Origin: Gracilaria gracilis
Lineage: Eukaryota > Rhodophyta > Florideophyceae > Gracilariales > Gracilariaceae
Reading direction: 5' to 3'
DNA length: 64,000 nt
NCBI GenBank assembly: GCA_030374805.1
Contig: JARGSG010000012.1
Location: 186,001-250,000, forward strand
Shown: piece after piece, positions 63,397 to 64,000 of the stretch
Position numbering within the stretch: the first letter of the stretch is position 1
Layout of the letters: every line of letters starts with the position of its first letter
Made by a program: the position numbers and the translations under genes
Notes under the pieces: model-generated
What the model was told of the DNA's origin: nothing
Seen by the model: only the letters and a program-made list of their open reading frames with translations
Database searches by the model: none

Positions 63397-64000
63397 ATGC
63401 CACGCTCAAAAGGAAATTCTATTTTTCTGCTCCAGGCCGCCTTTATTCTCATACTTCTTCTTGTCCGTCATCGTAATAGCAAACGCCGAAAACATAGAAG
63501 AGGTAAACGAAAAAATACAAACGATCTTAAGTTCCTGCGCTCTTGGATTGTACGCCCGCACTTGCAGAAAACACCATGGCGCCGTCTGTTTCTGTGTGGA
63601 ACAGATGCAGACTATACTGTTGCAACAAATTTCAACAAAGCAGCCTTTTTCGATGATCTACTCTCTTGGTTCTCTGCAACACGTTCAAGAACTAGATATG
63701 GTTCTCCGTTTCGAACATCAGGCACTACGTGGGGAAGAAAAGCAATACTGCATACTGAGGTTTTGTTGGGCCTTGCTCTGTGGTACATGAAGACAGGAGG
63801 TGTAGAATATTCTCTCTGCCCCATACTCGGAATAAAACCATCTTCTTTGTCTGAGTGGCTCGATTACGCTTTTGCAGTTCTTTGGAATGTAATGCAAGAC
63901 ACTGCCCATCCACAATTCAGAAAAGAATGGCCGACAGAACCAGAAATGAGAGAGTCTTGTGCACTATCGGAGAAGAATAGAATCCATGGATATGCGCTTC
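63397..64000 (+). CDS. PIF/Harbinger-like transposase, N-terminal part (cut by the window end)
   Basis: ATG at 63397; open for 201 codons to the last base. After a hydrophobic and then basic start (LLQAAFILILLLVRHRNSKR), it reads FLRSWIVRPHLQKTPWRRL, ATNFNKAAFFDDLLSWFSAT, and VLLGLALWYMKTGGVEYSLC followed by PILGIKPSSLSEWLDYAF. The LALWYxKTG...LCPxxGI...LSxWLDY pattern is typical of the helical region before the DDE domain in PIF/Harbinger-like nucleases. The catalytic residues lie outside the window. The frame is intact here, so the copy may be complete. Overlapping frames on both strands are shadows. Confidence 0.7.
   Translation, partial: MPRSKGNSIFLLQAAFILILLLVRHRNSKRRKHRRGKRKNTNDLKFLRSWIVRPHLQKTPWRRLFLCGTDADYTVATNFNKAAFFDDLLSWFSATRSRTRYGSPFRTSGTTWGRKAILHTEVLLGLALWYMKTGGVEYSLCPILGIKPSSLSEWLDYAFAVLWNVMQDTAHPQFRKEWPTEPEMRESCALSEKNRIHGYAL

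Overview
The window looks like nuclear DNA of a eukaryote with very few introns, most likely a marine red alga of the Chondrus type. That assignment is an inference. It rests on the mid-50s GC content, intronless genes, a two-domain Golgi-type glycosyltransferase, and dense nests of Ty3/gypsy, Ty1/copia, pogo-like, PIF-like and tyrosine-recombinase elements. No bacterial operons, rRNA, tRNA or CRISPR arrays were seen.

Region 1 (1-7,600) holds the only recognisable host genes. They are a minus-strand coiled-coil protein (585-1349), a minus-strand type II membrane glycosyltransferase joining a galactosyltransferase-like and a fucosyltransferase-like domain (2491-4821), and a broken WD40-repeat gene (5391-7540). 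Everything after this is mobile DNA in several layers.

Region 2 (7,700-20,400) is a pogo/Tigger-like DDE transposase gene split by a complete 10.46 kb gypsy element, here called A (8802-19265). The 851-bp LTRs of A differ at about 5 positions, and the target duplication ACTGG is still visible. Even so, its gag-pol has three in-frame stops and a frameshift. Region 3 (20,500-29,200) holds a minus-strand copia pol remnant (D), a truncated minus-strand gypsy relative of A (C: LTR, antisense ORF, chromodomain end), a GC-rich degenerate repeat tract, and a ~970-bp element with terminal inverted repeats. Region 4 (29,200-45,200) holds a plus-strand gypsy pol remnant (F), two different tyrosine-recombinase remnants, several tandem-repeat families including a ~165-170 bp satellite, a RING-H2 remnant, a second pogo-like transposase, a copia gag remnant (G) and a partial LTR (E) related to that of A.

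Region 5 (45,790-62,637) is a full-length minus-strand gypsy element (B). Its 5' LTR is split by a 6.4 kb plus-strand copia element (H, 55987-62407). B carries an antisense ORF between pol and its 3' LTR. It is also peppered with about 60 copies of the palindromic motif CCG-N2-CGG, where about 2-3 would be expected; element A has one in a similar length. H begins with a candidate intron-containing ORF for a U1-type zinc-finger protein, and its LTR U3 is a run of four hairpins ending beside a TATA box. The window ends inside an open PIF/Harbinger-like transposase reading frame (63397 onward).

The apparent order of events is: pogo and copia remnants are oldest, B and H are intermediate (LTR divergence about 8% and 7% by my count), and A is recent (about 0.6%). 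All comparisons were done by eye and should be recomputed.
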